Notes: generated by a model from the letters alone, not told the origin. 64,000 nucleotides of DNA from Chenopodium formosanum (GCA_024500155.1 CM044858.1:1984001-2048000); one strand, 5' to 3'. Shown: positions 11,047 to 25,336, counted from the stretch's first letter. Numbers and translations: made by a program.

Positions 11047-14000
11047 ATGGGTAAGTTCAAATTTCCTCCAATTTCTGAATGTAACCCAGAAAAAAAATCA
11101 TACAAAAGTGTTGCAGCTGATTTAGATGGAACACTCTTATTAAAATCTTCATCTTTTCCTTACTTCATGTTAGTCGCTGTTGAAGCTGGAAGTCTTTTAC
11201 GAGGGTTTTTCCTCCTTTTATCACTTCCTTTCATTATATTCTCCTACTTATTCGTCTCAGAATCGTTAGCCATTCAAACTATGATTTTCATATCCTTTGC
11301 CGGCCTTAAGGTTCGCGAGATCGAACTCGCGGCACGGGCCGTGCTCCCGAGATTCTACGCTGCGGATGTGAGGAAGGATAGTTGGGAGGTGTTTGATAAG
11401 TGTGAAGGTAAGAAAGTTGTTGTGACTGCAAACCCGACGATAATGGTGGAAACTTTTGTTAAAGAGTATTTGGGTGCTGATAAGGTGTTAGGGACTCAGA
11501 TTGAGGTTAACCCTAAGACTAAGAAGGCTACTGGTTTTGTTAAAGGAAGAGGTGTTTTGGTTTGGGAGAAGAAAAAGGAAGTTGTTTTGGAAGAGTTTGG
11601 TGATGATTTGCCTGATCTTGGACTTGGTGATCGCATTTCTGATCACGAGTTTATGTCCCTCTGTAAGGTACGTATTACTCAGCGCCGTCTTGGACATTTT
11701 AGGGGCCCGGAGCTTAAAAAAGGCCCCTAAATTATGAGAATGTATTTCATAAATTTTTATATTATAAAGTTCACCAAAATTATTGATTTTAATCGATCCT
11801 CCCAGCATTTTTTTTAAAGTAAATTCATCAATCAAACCCTCACAAGCTATATTTCCACTACCTCATTTTATTTATTTAAAAAAAAAAGTCAAGAATTTAA
11901 ACCCAATAAATAAAAAAAATTAATAAAGAAGAGAAGTTCAGTAATTAAAGCTAACATAATACGAAGTAGAATTTAGGTAACTAAAGCAAAGAAATAAACT
12001 AAAAGAGAAAGTAGAAAAGAAAAAAGGAAAATGAAAGCTCATATAAAAGAGAAAATGAAAATCTAAAAATACAAAACAAAAAGGAAATTAAGCAAATAAA
12101 CCAAACCCCTGCTTTAGTGCTTCTTCATTTCCTCCATTTGAACCCAAAAAAATCACTTAAGCTAACTAAATTAATCTTTTGATTCATCTTTATTTAGATT
12201 AAAAAGAAGCAGTTATACTTGTCATTAGTACTACATTTTATTTAGATTAAAAAGAAGCAGTTATACTTGTCATTAGTACTACATTTCATTAATTTATCAA
12301 AAAATAGTTTTTTTTTTAAAAAAAATATAAAAAAAAAAAACAAAGGGGGCCCTATAAAAGGGGGGCCTGAGCGATCGCTCAATGAGCTCCCCCTAGTAGC
12401 CAGCACTGGTATTACTCCTTCCGTCTCATAACATATACAGTAACATATTTTATAATATTACAGATCGTTTGATGTTGTAGTGTGTGTACCAATAGTATAT
12501 TAAGTTGTCGCGGTGAGACAATTATGTTGTAGATGTTGTTTGTTAGGGTCACGTAGACTGTGTGCTACTTTGAGTTGTGTCGTTTGGTAATAACTATTAC
12601 GAACCCATGGAAATAGTGAAAATAAGACGATGTTACATGTGAGTTTAGTGTTAGCGGCGACGAGTGAGTAATTGCAAAATTTAATTAGTCGTCACATGGG
12701 CTAGCAAATGTAACAACCAAACCAAAATGAATCAACTACCTTCTTCAAAAGACTAGGGTCACATCAAGTATCTAAGCTTTGGATTTTCGCGTAAGCAACA
12801 TTAATTTTACACATTTAATATATATTTAATCAAAAATAATAAACTTGGACCTACATAATTAATTAAGATGAATTTCCTTAGTTTCTCTAACTTTCTAGTT
12901 CATAAAAGTAGATACGAGTACTAAATAATGTGAATATTTATGCCATGTTAAATCAATTATGAAATTTCTGTCAAGATAAAACAATTTTGAAATTTGTTGA
13001 TATCCTGTATAACTCTGTGATAGTAGTACTCCGTAATAGTTATAGATATATATACGTCAGATGACAAATATATTCAGAAAATACAATAAATATGATTAAC
13101 TATTATACTGAGAATAATAGCAGAATATTACTTTTCAGTTGGTCGCCTTATTTAGTACGAGTACTGAGATATGAATTTCTTGAGCTGGAAAATAAATGAG
13201 GCATGATCCTACTCAACTACTTTGTACATCACTGGGCAATCATGTTATATAATAAAACTATTATTTTACCCTATAGATTTTAAATGTAAGGAAACCTTAT
13301 GGCATATTTTTGGATTTTATAAACTTATTGTAGTATATATAGTTTCAACAATGTAAGTGAATTAAGAGCTCATACAGTCATACATAAGAGATTTTTGAAA
13401 ACATTTGAAATTATTTTGTAATATATACAGAGTCTTTAAAAGTAAAATGTAACAATTTCACGTACCATCAAATGAAAAGAGTGTAAGATATCAATAATAG
13501 TAGTTTTCGTTATTTTAATACAAGTAAACGATATATATGCACGAGTCAAATTCACAAGAATCCAAGCTAAGGAAGGGAAAACTTGAAAGTAAATGAATCA
13601 AACTCTTTTCTTAGTCGTGGAAATTGGATTTTGCTTGCACTTTGTTGATAAGTTTGTTGGTAGGTGAACTAATATATTTGGAATTTGATCATCGAACGAA
13701 GACTCTTTAGCAAGTGGACACATACTTGGAAAAAATCACGCATTTGTTTTCTTAATAATCATTAAGCATTAGATTATTTTGTCTTCCTAGTAGTATTTTG
13801 ACTAATAATGTATGAGCTAAATCCCCTGCCTCTCATCATTGTCAAGAGATAGCTCAATTATGATAAACAATTAATTAAAAATGTACTCAAAATAGTGTTT
13901 GATACTAGTATGATTGTATGCACGACGTGCACCATTAACAAATTAATTATAGTACAAAGAACGTATATACTACGTATAACGTATCAAATTAGCATGCGCA

Positions 14001-15933
14001 TATATATAGTTGCTCAGCACCCTAGGCCAATGTTAGCGTAACCAATGGAAGAGAGTACAATATACAACGGGAACGAACACAAACCTTTTTTTATATGCAC
14101 GTTTCAATGAATCAAAAGCACCAATCTAAATAATCCTAAGTTAGAAATAAGTTGTGTAAAATAATTATATTTATAATTATACACTTTGTTGTTGTAATTT
14201 TTTTTTTCTTTAGCAAATTAAGCTATACATAAATCATTAATTCATTTTTGCTTCCTTGAAGGAGGTGAAAAGGTATATTTCTTGTTGATATATCGAATTG
14301 ATCTCAAACTTATCTTACCCCTTTTGCTTTTTAATAAAAAAAAGGTGTTGAAAAAGAATAATAGTTTTAGTGTAAATCAAGAATAAGAATAGTTTTGTCT
14401 GATGTTTTAGGATCAAGTTATTATATATTTCTATTGCTTCAAGAAGTTATATCGATCTACATAATTTCAATAATACAAAAAATGAAATATAGTTAATAGG
14501 GTTGGAAATTAGTTGAGCTAAAAGGTAAGTAGGCAACCATATAAATTAAGGTCCACAATTATAGAAATTGTTTCAAGTAGTTCAACGTTGCCAAAAGTTT
14601 AATATCCTTTATTTTTATGGTCCAAAGTCCACCCACAACCAATCCACACTTATGTAATTAGATTTAGCCCATCACAATCATATACAGCTCCACCTTTCAA
14701 AATTAATATCATCTCCAACTATATATAAATCAAATTTATACTTAATAAAATAAATCATTTTGATGTCGTACACAACCCTAAAGTTATTCGCCAGTACATA
14801 CAATTGTACCAAGTAACTAACTAGAAGTGTTACAATTTACGACAAAATCACGTGTGGACTACTCTATAGTCTCTATTACACTAGTAGTATGTTTGTTATT
14901 ACGTTTTTTGGCTAAAGCTAATAAAACCGTGCTGTACAGGAAGGGTACATGGTGCACAAAGACAAATCAGCAAAGGCAGTAGCACAAGATCAATTAAAAT
15001 CAAGGATCATCTTCCACGACGGACGGCTAGTACAACGTCCAGACCCTTTAAACGCATTGATCACCTTCATATGGATACCATTCGGGTTCATCCTAGCCAT
15101 ATGTAGAGTATACTTCAACCTCCCACTACCCGAGCGCTATGTAAGATACACGTACGCTATGATGGGGATTAAACTCGTGATTCGAGGAGATCCGCCACCA
15201 CCTCCATCACCAGGGAAACCCGGGAACTTATACGTGTGTAATCATCGGACTGCCCTTGACCCTATTGAAATTGCTATTGCACTTAAGAGGAAGCCTGCGA
15301 CCGTTACATATAGTGTGTCGAAATTTTCTAGATTTATATCTCCAATCCCAGCCGTTGCTTTGACTAGAGATCGTGTGGCTGATGCTAATATGATTAAAGC
15401 TTTGCTTGAGAAGGGTGATTTGGTCATTTGCCCTGAAGGGACTACTTGCCGTGAGCCTTACTTGCTTCGCTTTAGTGCTCTCTTTGCTGAATTAAGTGAC
15501 AGGTAATTTTTTTTTAACTTAATACTCCCTTCGTCTCTTTTTATTCTACGTGTTTCCCTTAATACTCGTAGTCGTAGCTAACAATTGTATTATTGGGTTT
15601 GGAACGTACAGAATTGTTCCAGTGGCAATAAACTGCAGGCAAAACATGTTCTATGGGACAACAGTAAGAGGGGTTAAATTTTGGGACCCTTATTTCTTCT
15701 TCATGAACCCAAGACCAACATACGAAATGACCTTCCTAGACAAGTTGCCACCGGAGATGACGTGCCAGGGAGGCGGAAAGACACCAATCGAGGTGGCGAA
15801 CCACGTGCAGAAGATGTTGGCCGGGGTGCTAGGGTTCAAGTGCACTCAGTTCACTAGGAAGGATAAGTACATGCTGCTTGGTGGAAACGATGGCAAGGTT
15901 GAGTCTATCCATGCTGCTAAAAAATCTATTTAG
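11047..15933 (+). CDS. GPAT4/8: Glycerol-3-phosphate sn-2-acyltransferase, GPAT4/8 type (cutin synthesis)
   Basis: Transfers an omega-oxidised acyl group from acyl-CoA to the sn-2 position of glycerol-3-phosphate and removes the phosphate, giving 2-monoacylglycerol for cutin; it acts at the ER membrane. Exons 11047-11667, 14940-15502 and 15612-15933 join in frame to 501 residues, the family length. The N-terminal HAD phosphatase half has DLDGT (25-29) and GDRISD (194-199), so it should be active, as in GPAT4/6/8 and unlike GPAT5/7. The acyltransferase half has NHRTALD (308-314) and CPEGTTCREP (371-380). Segments such as DVRKDS and GGNDGKVESI point to GPAT4/8 rather than GPAT6. Intron 1 is 3.3 kb and contains a hAT-like insertion starting 12 bases past the donor. 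CYP86A, which makes its substrates, lies 11 kb away. Confidence 0.93.
11680..12408. mobile_element. Non-autonomous hAT-like element in GPAT intron 1
   Basis: A 729-bp insertion flanked by a perfect 8-bp duplication, GTATTACT (11672-11679 and 12409-12416). The left end is CAGCGCCGTCTTGG; the right end, reverse-complemented, is CAGTGCTGGCTAC. Both subterminal regions are rich in GGGGCCC. Eight-base duplications and CAG termini are hAT features. No transposase frame is present. The left duplication starts at intron position +5, so the GTACGT donor is retained. Confidence 0.8.
12193..12288. repeat. 48-bp tandem duplication inside the hAT-like element
   Basis: The unit beginning TTTAGATTAAAAAGAAGCAG is present at 12193 and again at 12241, essentially identical. 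It lies wholly within the intron-1 insertion. Confidence 0.9.
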
Positions 15934-17651
15934 ATTTTTAATAATGGCTTGTTAAAAAATTACAAAATTTTATCATGTTTTAGTCATGTTTTTTTGGGTT
16001 GATTATTGGTGAAATTGGAAATTGGAAGTACAGTTTGATAGTATTGTTTAGTTACAAAAATGATTATCAATGTTATTATTATTGATTGTTGTAGCTTTCT
16101 TTTGAATTGGTAATTTGAATTTTGTACCCAAATAATTGTGATTAAGGTCTTTAAGGGTGCATAAGTAGTAAGTTAGTAACTAATACTCAATTTTAATTGT
16201 ATCCTTTTAAAACTATACTTATTAATTTAATTTTATTAGAGTATTGAGTATATGCTATGTATGTATTTTTTTTTAGTAAGTATGGTATGCTGCTTATCTA
16301 TAGGTTCAATGCTTAGCTTGTTATATATCATAAGTTTGATATCCTTGTCTAATGAATTGTTAAAAACTGACTTGGTTCGAAATGATCCTATACTCATCTA
16401 GTTAACTGGCCAAAACATGATCAACACCAACTTCATGATGAACATAAAATTGGGACTTAGCAATTGGCTAGCATAAATGTATTAAAGTGCAATAATTAAT
16501 GTGTTGAGATTGGCCCTTCAAAGTGGTAGGTGATTAATTTATTTTCATGTTTAAGGGTAGTAGGGTGATGGGTTTGTTAAATTAATAAGCATGTTGTGTA
16601 GTTTTACTATTTATGATCCTAGAGGATAATTAGACTAATGCACAAAATCATGAATAAAAAATGCAGTCTCACTTCTAACTATGTATATCTCTATATTATG
16701 TTTTAGTTATGATAGTTATATCAATATGATAGCTTATTTTACCAATAAAAAGACCTTTTAATTGTACTCCACATTATTTTAAATGGAGAGAACTAGAGAA
16801 GTCAAGTTGGTTTTGGATATTTAAAAAAAAAAAAAAAGAGCTTTCTTCAATATATCAACAAAAAAGTGGAATTTCTATAGAACATCAAGTCATCAACTAA
16901 TGCTCTAAATTGTTTTGCACATGAATAAATACAATATTGAATTGACATTTCAAAGGTGCGTTGGTGGGATAGTGGGATACTAGATTACTAGATGATGAGC
17001 GAATATGTTGAATTGTTGATGTTGCACCCACGAAGTATGGACTATGGAAAGTGCCAAACCTTATGGAATATTAGAATTTGGAATATGATTCACGCTTTGA
17101 TCTCTTCGCCTGAAATAAGGTGCTTTGGTTTTATAAACTAAGCGATATTCGTGTGTGTGAATATATCAGACTCGATTCTCTGTTTTTTCTTTTAAGATGG
17201 AAGATTGTTTTTTTATTTTTTTTCCTTTTCAGATGGTAGATTTTTTTTTTGTTTAGATGGTAGTTTTATTATTTTTTTTATAAAAAAAAGACAAAATTGA
17301 GAGGGATATTTTGGAAAAGTGAAATTTATCACTCAAAACCCCTTTCACTTCATATATAGGATTAGATTTATCAGATCGTTTCAACGAATATTTTTCAAAT
17401 TTATATCTTATAATTTTCATAGTTTTTACAAATATTAAATTAAAGGTGCATGACAATAATACGAAACTAAAAATTTAATTATCTAATCTTATTTTAACCA
17501 AAATAAGGTAAAGTGAACAAAACTTAAGTTAAACATGGGCAGCGTGTTATGACTACGAGTATATAGTGGTATAAGATTATGTAATTAGTTGATGATGATT
17601 ATTATTGTAAAATGATGAGAAATTAGGAGGTTTATAGGTAAGGTAAAGAGC
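15934..17651. other. Intergenic region between GPAT and PHT4;4-like genes
   Basis: Contains the GPAT 3' untranslated region and AT-rich DNA with no supportable gene. The T-rich stretch at 17200-17285 yields only low-complexity open frames. The last part is the promoter of the transporter gene. Confidence 0.6.
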
Positions 17652-17657
17652 CACGTG
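17652..17657 (+). promoter_or_regulatory. G-box upstream of the PHT4;4-like gene
   Basis: CACGTG in the context CCACGTGTC, about 255 bases before the start codon. This is the classical bZIP/bHLH site found in light- and ABA-regulated promoters. A light-responsive plastid transporter would fit it, but occupancy cannot be judged from sequence. Confidence 0.5.
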
Positions 17658-17911
17658 TCAAGATATGAACCCTGTGTCGTAGCTCAACAGAAGTACCAGG
17701 ACGAAATAATTAACGAAAGCGGGAAAATTCCATGAGATATTCCTCCTACCAGCTTATCGTCTACCAAGTGTTCGTTCCTTTGTCTGAGTGAGGAGAGAGA
17801 AACTTCAACACACCACAATTTATACTTTCCAATTATTTCTGCATTTTTAGGATGATTTGACATTTTCGAAGTTTCAAGCTTTTTCAATTCTGCAATTTTT
17901 TGCCGGTAATT

Positions 17912-20900
17912 ATGGCAATCGGCGGCGTTATCTCCAATCGCTCCTTCACTTCTTTTCTCTCTCCTGGTAATTTCCCCTAATTCATCGTTTTTTGAGTCAA
18001 TTTTGATTTTTTTTTTTATACTTTAGCTGATTCAATTTGGATATGGAGTACTTCGTTTATTAGTATTATTGTTAATTTGAGTTTTTTTTGGAAATGGAAT
18101 TTGCTTAATTTTGTCATTTGTTTGAGACCCGTGGCTAATTGCGGTGCCGCGTTTATTATCTGAACTTATCCGAACTTATTTTTAGTATAATAAGTGGAAA
18201 TAAGGTGAACGGAATGTAACTTTATAATACAGTAATACTCCGCACTTACTAAGATTGTCTGCAACAATGAGTAATGACCTGATGAAGAATCTAGAAGGGA
18301 CGGATTTTTCGAGGGGAAGATAATGTGATTTTATTTAGATGCAGAGTTATGACATGCATTGGTATTGCTGAATTGAGGTTGTTTTTGGAGTTGACTTACT
18401 AAACTGTTTTGAAATTTTGAGTTGTTTCCTTTCTGATATCCGCAAATTGCGGGTAAGGCTGATGGTGGAATGCATGTTGGGTGTTTGTTGATAATTTCGG
18501 TTAATTAGTTAGTATTTGAAGTTTAAGTTGTGGAACTAATGCTCGATTAACGATTGGTTAGAGTAAGGTTGCGTACATTTGAACTCTTGAACCACAAGCC
18601 TAGACTTAGTGTTGTTACTTGTTAGAGAGTTTCGTGCGGGGTTGAAGGAAAAGAATTAGCGAAAGTGCAAAAGTGTTGACTCATGGTTTTATATACTCCA
18701 CGTATGAAATTATTAATTGTGTTGACTAAGCTGACAGGAAAACGGCCTAAAGTTTCTATTTTGGCAACATTTAGTAAACTATGGCACTTAATAAATTATC
18801 CAAACATTACACGTATAGCATAAGTGCATATGCATAACCTATTAAGGGATAATGTAGTTTGTTTGTCAATTGGATAATGTCTGAAGAGTTGGGTTTTATA
18901 AAATAACGATCTTTTTGTCTTTCGAATGAGCTTTGTTGAGCTGCAATATGCTTTATGATTGTCTTAGCACCTTACAACATGGTTAGATTGGGTTTGTATT
19001 GGAGCATTGAATTAGATATATGAATGTAATGTATCTGTTGTTTAGAGAAGTTTAGCTTGGTAAAGAATTGAGATAGTAACTATGTTTTTGATAGCTTTTG
19101 TTATACAAATCCTTCATAGTCTTTCTATTTTGCAGGTAACGTATGTCAGAAAAGAAATGATGTAGTGCATCTCAAGAAAGAGGATTTTGGATCTTCCATT
19201 GGGCTATGCGGACAGGGGAGATTGCTGAACAAAACATCTCACCGCCTGACTAAGAACTGTCTTACTTCTAAATGTTCGCATTGCTCACTTGTATGCATTA
19301 TAAATGCTTCGGACTCCAGGAATTCTAAGCATGCCAGGACAACTTATGATAATAATTTGTTTTCTCCCTTTCGTCATGCACATGAGCACTTTCGTGCTCC
19401 AAGCTCTATCAAAAGGGTTAGAAGAGTATCCAGAAGCCCCATCTCTTCTAAATCCTGCTGCAAAAGCGGTACATTGGTGCCTTCAGGACCAGTGGATAAG
19501 TTTCTTGTGGACAACAGTAAGTCGCCGATATCCAAATTTGTGGGTGACAATGGGGTCCGTGCTTATTACAAGTCTGAGGAATTTGACATAACTGAAGGGG
19601 CCTTTGATTCACTGAGGCCGTCTGAGGGAGCAGGCGAAGTTGTTTTACCAGACAAAAGTGCACCAAAGACAGCTCAGTTACCAAAGCGCTGGGTTGTTGT
19701 GTTGCTTTGTTTTGCAGCATTTCTATTATGCAACATGGATCGTGTGAGTTGTTCTCCTATTTATCCTGCTGTAGTTGTCTGCCTGGATATTGCCTATGTA
19801 TATCCAGCTATATATGTGGCATAAAATTAAGCTTTAGCCTAATTTAAAATGGCTTCTGCAGGTAAATATGAGTATTGCAATTCTTCCAATGTCCAAGGAG
19901 TTCGGTTGGAATAGCACAACTGTTGGTCTGATTCAATCATCCTTCTTTTGGGGATATCTTCTTACTCAGGTTTAGCTCTAGTGCTCAATTAATCAACATT
20001 CTGTTTAATGTGTCTCATTATGGAAAACTATCTAGTCATAGTATGTTATTTTGATTTTGATGTTAAGGCACAAAGATTTAAGTGAAATCTTTGTCCACCG
20101 TTGATGCTCTCATATAGGTAATTCACATTTATAAGGGAATGTGTTCATCATAGGAAAATGCCATTATGGTTTAGGAAAATGCCATTATGGTTGAGAATAT
20201 TATATCAACAGTCCAATTACTTTTCCAGTGTACCAAGAAGGATAAACGTATTGGCAACATGTCTGTTTCAGTTCTGACGCCTTGCTTTCTAGGTAATTTG
20301 TTCTGTTCCTTAGTTTAAGAAGATAATGTACCTAAGAAGTAAGCTAGAAACAGAAATCGGTTGATTATGCTGGCTTGAGCAGTATTTCAGGGAAATTTGA
20401 TCCAAGAAAATTCTTTTAACTGGACCATTTATATCTATGGAGTTGCTGAATACCAATGGCACATTTTTATTCTCATAGCTTGAATATTGTTCCCACTGGG
20501 TTGACTTTTTTTTATTATTCAGGCCATGGTATTAAATTCACATTATAGTATGACTGCAAAATTGGGGTATTTGATGAATTAATTATGTTTATTTTTCCAC
20601 TTTACTATGTTCATTGAACTCGTCATGTCGGTTATTGCCCATGCATAAACAAGTTTAATCAAGCAATCAATATCATAAGCTGTTATCCCTTTTCTAACAT
20701 ATTCTATGCATCTCCTGATTCCCAGATTGCTGGAGGTATATGGGCAGATAAGGTGGGTGGGAAGCTTGTTTTGGGTTTTGGAGTAATTTGGTGGTCTATA
20801 GCCACAGTATTGACTCCTATTGCTGCAAAAATAAGCCTGCCTTGCTTACTCATCATGCGCGCGTTTATGGGGATTGGTGAGGTTGGCCCATATCTCTTAT

Positions 20901-23900
20901 AAATCTTTGTGCTATTAAGATTCAATGCATCTAAATTATAATTTTGATAGTGCTATTATCTGTGTGTCTATTGTACAATGCATGCTAAGTTGTAGATTCT
21001 TAGCTTTAGGCCTTGGGCAATGCCTTCACAGGTTATACAGGGAATACCGCTAGTCTTTCTTGAAACTGGATTATGATGATGTGGTACTTGGTTTTTATGG
21101 ATCTTAGTTATGACTGTAATTTGAGAAATACTTTGCATCATTGCTACAACATGTATGGAGTACTGGATATGTTTTGGCAGTAAGAATGTGTACTTTAGGC
21201 CTATGAGCAAATGTAAGCTTTAACTTGGCTGTGTACTCATTTAGAAATTATGAATGGTATTTGGCCATATGGCTTGTTTGTAGCTAGTATAAATAGGTGA
21301 TATACAGATGTATATAATTCTGCCCAAAATAAAAACAACTCTCTGCAATGATTCCGTGTAATACAGGCTTTGAGCAAGTTTTCAACTTAAGGATCCTTAT
21401 GTTTCCTACTTGCCAGATCTTCAATAGGCAGCTGAAAACATTTTGTTTGTCAAAGTTGATGTAGATAGAATAACTGATTCTTCTCTGAACACTTTTTTGA
21501 TGTATGAATTCTAGACACCATCAACAAAGCCCAATTAAATCCTAATACTAAAAGCATAAAAGCATGAGAGGGAATTGGGTGTGCCACTTTTGCACATTCT
21601 TCTTTTTCTTTTTCTTATCTTCAATTCCTATTTAAATGAACTCTCTGCCTCCTTACTCTGTATATCTGTCGATCAAGACATTGTTTCATGTTCCAGGGTG
21701 TTGCTATGCCTGCTATGAATAACATGATCTCAAAATGGATTCCAGTATCTGAGCGAAGCAGAGCACTATCCTTGGTATACAGTGGCATGTATCTAGGCTC
21801 TGTGACAGGATTGGCCTTTTCACCAATTTTGATCCACAAGTTTGGCTGGCCTTCGGTGTTTTACTCCTTTGGCTCACTTGGAAGCATCTGGTTTGCATTA
21901 TGGCTTGCCAAGGTAAACACACTTTTTTCTTATTACATCAATCACCTCTATATTGGATTCATAAACTTTTAGTTGCATGAGTTTCATGTATATCTGCAAA
22001 AGACATAATGATTTTCATGCTATAACTGCTACCATCACTGTCTATAGCGATTTATGCCCTGTGAATATGCTTTACATCACAGGTTCAATGCCTATCCTTT
22101 GTATAATGATTTAGATTGTAATTTGAATATCAATATCCTGCTGTAGTCTTTTTATTTTCAATTTCATGTCACTGTTGATGAAAGTAAACTTCAGAATTTA
22201 GTTGAATATCTTTTATAATCACCATTGTTTCCCTTTTCTCTTCCATACTCATGTTTGCATGTTGCTTAACTTGTATTTATTGAACAAGTGAGATGAAATA
22301 TGCACTGCTGAATTTCATTGAAACTTTCATATATGTGTTTGGGTTTTCCTAGGCATGTCACCCATCAGTGTATGAACTAAGTGCTCGAGAAACAAAGGTT
22401 CATCTTGTGAGGCACATGATCCTTAAATGCAAATGGCACTAACATTGCATTTAGCAAAACGCATGTAAAATGCTTAAACTCATACTCATGAGTCATGACC
22501 ACTTCCCCAAAGCCTTGAATGAGGCCCCACCTACACAGGGTGAGTGAGGTCCAATGTAATCAGCCAGAGAGTTATTTCATCATTACCTTATTATTGCAAC
22601 TTTGTGGAAAAAAGAGTGCGAAAAAAATTGATGAAGCCATTTTGGTCTAATTACATTTTTCCTTTCCTTTCTATTTTGTCACGTGTCACTGAAAATGAAA
22701 TTGTGTAAAAGGTGTGGTGTATTGCACTTCAGAATTCTGTGTAATAAAATAAATTACATTTTTCTTTGCCTTTTCACAGGCACGTAGTACACCAACAGAC
22801 GATCCAGAACTTAGTCCCCAGGAGAAAAGGTTTATCATGGAAGGCAGCATAGCCGAGGAGCCTGTCACTGTCATTCCCTGGAAATTAATTTTATCAAAAC
22901 CTGCAGTCTGGGCTCTTATAGTTTCCCACTTTTGCCACAATTGGGGTACATTTATTCTTCTGACATGGATGCCAACGTATTATAATCAGGTATTGGTTAT
23001 TTCTAATATTAGTTAAATATGTAAATATTTATTTCCCTGTGAAGTTGTCTATCATTTGGATTCCTGCTTCTTGTTATCGGGGAGTAATTCTGATGCTTTT
23101 GTGATCCATTCATATGACAGTTCTTAGAAATTAAGACTGGAAATTTTATCTTACTACTTTTTTTTCTTCTCAAAAAGTCAGAATCCTAGTGTATTGACAT
23201 GTTCAAAGGCTTTCATGGTCTGACTCAGCTACTTATGTCAGGTGTTGAAGTTCAACCTTATGGAATCTGGGCTGTTCTGTGTACTTCCATGGTTTACTAT
23301 GGCTGTGTTTGCAAATATAGGAGGCTGGATTGCTGATACTCTTATCAGCAGAGGCCTCACTGTTACTTCCGTTCGTAAGGTATGCATGATACTTACATGA
23401 TAGATGCTATATTTACATATGTTTTCTGTCATTGTTATAGCTGGATTCTTTGAGTGGTAGAATCTGAAGATAGAGTATAATAATTAGCTGTTTAGCAAGT
23501 ATATGTATATACCTTTGTTTAATTTCTGTACCTTAGAAACCTTACCATGCTTGTACTATAAGTTTCTGAATGTCGCAACAACTACTTGGATTGACAGTTG
23601 ATATTCATAACCTATGTTACTGCCCATTCATCTTTGTCGCTCTAGCTTGGATAAAAAAAATTCATTGAGTTTAGGGTATGATGACCAGAGCAGCTTTAAA
23701 GAATGTATTTCTCTAATTTTGTACTCAGTATAATTTGAAGAACCCACCTGCTATTTTGTAAGTGAAGAATGTAATTTAAGATGACAAAGATGTCATGATA
23801 TACATCTGTTTATACATTAGAAGCAGGTTTGATTTTTCTTTCTTTTTTTAGCAGAGTTGTTATTTCATGGCATAATTTTCTTGTTGGAACAATTTTTTAA

Positions 23901-25336
23901 AATTTTTATCTAAATTTTTTTTAATGCTATTATGATACATCTATAGGCATAGAGCTTGTTGAGGATATAGAATGTGAACAACTGAACTTTATGCTTCATG
24001 GTGGATTGGTTTTCTCTAAGGCTTTTAGCATCTCTTTGCAGATCATGCAAACTATTGGATTTATTGGCCCAGCTATCTCTCTTTCAGTACTAAGTCAAGT
24101 CAGGACCCCTGCTTTAGCTGTACTCTGCATGGCATGCAGTCAGGTATATGCTTTCTCCAAAAGACTTGCAAGAACTATTCTTCTTGCAAGTTACTTATTA
24201 TAGATTCATATGGCATGGCAGAGCCCTTTTCTTCAATTTGTACAGTTTGTAGTATCTGTTTATTGGTTTTTCAAGAATATGAAAATGAAAATAACATTAC
24301 ACACTTGTGATGGATGACAGGGATCAGATGCGTTCTCACAATCTGGATTGTATTCCAACCACCAAGACATTGGGCCTCGATATTCTGTAAGTTTATTTGA
24401 TCTTTCTTTGATCCCCATCCATTGAGATGTGTAAGATGTTTGAATTTGATACAGTGTTATCAAGTACAAACTAATCCTTGAGATGTATGCTTTGTCTCAA
24501 GAGTACCTCTGAACCCACAAGTGTAGTAAATTAGTAGTAGGTGGCCATAGGCATTGTGGTGGTTTTCTGGATCTGCAGGAGACTCGAAGTGGCCCTATTG
24601 AACTTCCTTTCCATCAATTGGTGGCAATGGGAGTTGACTCCTGTCTCAAGAGTGTTCTAATCGACTCCCAAGTTCCATACATTAGCTTGGGCATGTCAAT
24701 TTCGGCTCCTTTAGTTCCTCAATATGCTTAGTCAAGGCATACCCCAGGGATCAATACATGCCACCCTTGCTCAGGAGTACCTCCTAAGTCCCAAGTCCTA
24801 GTTGACAGAACTACTTAAGTCTAAGTAACCCATGCAACATCACGTCAGGGATTCTGTTCCATCCTTGACAAGTATGTCACCCTTGTTCTGTGGAAAGTTG
24901 GTACAATGTAAACTTGGTCTCTAGTAAACATTCTGCTGCTGTCATTCTGAAGTCCTCATATTTGTCTTGTTTTCTTATCCCTCTTATATCTCTTTGCCAA
25001 GTTCAACCCTCGATAATCCTAAACTATGCTCTTTCGTTAATTAAAAATCCCAATTTAAAACTGCAGGGTGTATTGCTTGGGTTGTCTAACACAGCAGGTG
25101 TTCTTGCTGGAGTCCTAGGTACAGCTGCCACTGGATTCATCCTCCAACGAGGTATATACATTCTTCTGTACTCTTTTCTGTATACTAAACCCCTGAACTT
25201 CCTCAGACTGACTGTTTATTGATGAATTTGGTTGATAGGCTCCTGGGATGACGTGTTTAAGGTGTCAATAGCATTATACCTTGTTGGGACTATAGTATGG
25301 AATTTATTTGCAACTGGAGAGAAAATCCTGGAATGA
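17912..25336 (+). CDS. PHT4;4: Plastid anion (phosphate/ascorbate) transporter, PHT4;4 / ANTR2-like
   Basis: Major-facilitator (SLC17-type) transporter; Arabidopsis PHT4;4 moves phosphate and ascorbate across the chloroplast envelope. Eleven exons join in frame: 17912-17966, 19136-19743, 19862-19969, 20726-20881, 21697-21912, 22780-22989, 23242-23379, 24042-24143, 24321-24386, 25067-25151 and 25239-25336, giving 613 residues. The first ~200 residues are basic and Ser-rich, fitting a plastid transit peptide plus a long hydrophilic extension. The first helix (RWVVVLLCFAAFLLCNMDR) runs into the family signature NMSIAILPMSKEFGW; later come GIGEGVAMPAMNN and, near the C-terminus, SNTAGVLAGVLGTA. 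The start ATG (MAIGGVISNRSF) is in the short first exon. It is convergent with CYP86A. PHT4;4 is favoured over other PHT4 members by the extension and the neighbours. Confidence 0.88.

Noticed and set aside
11488..11835. 115-residue minus-strand frame over GPAT exon 1
   Set aside because: It is a shadow of the real plus-strand exon extended into the hAT-like insertion.
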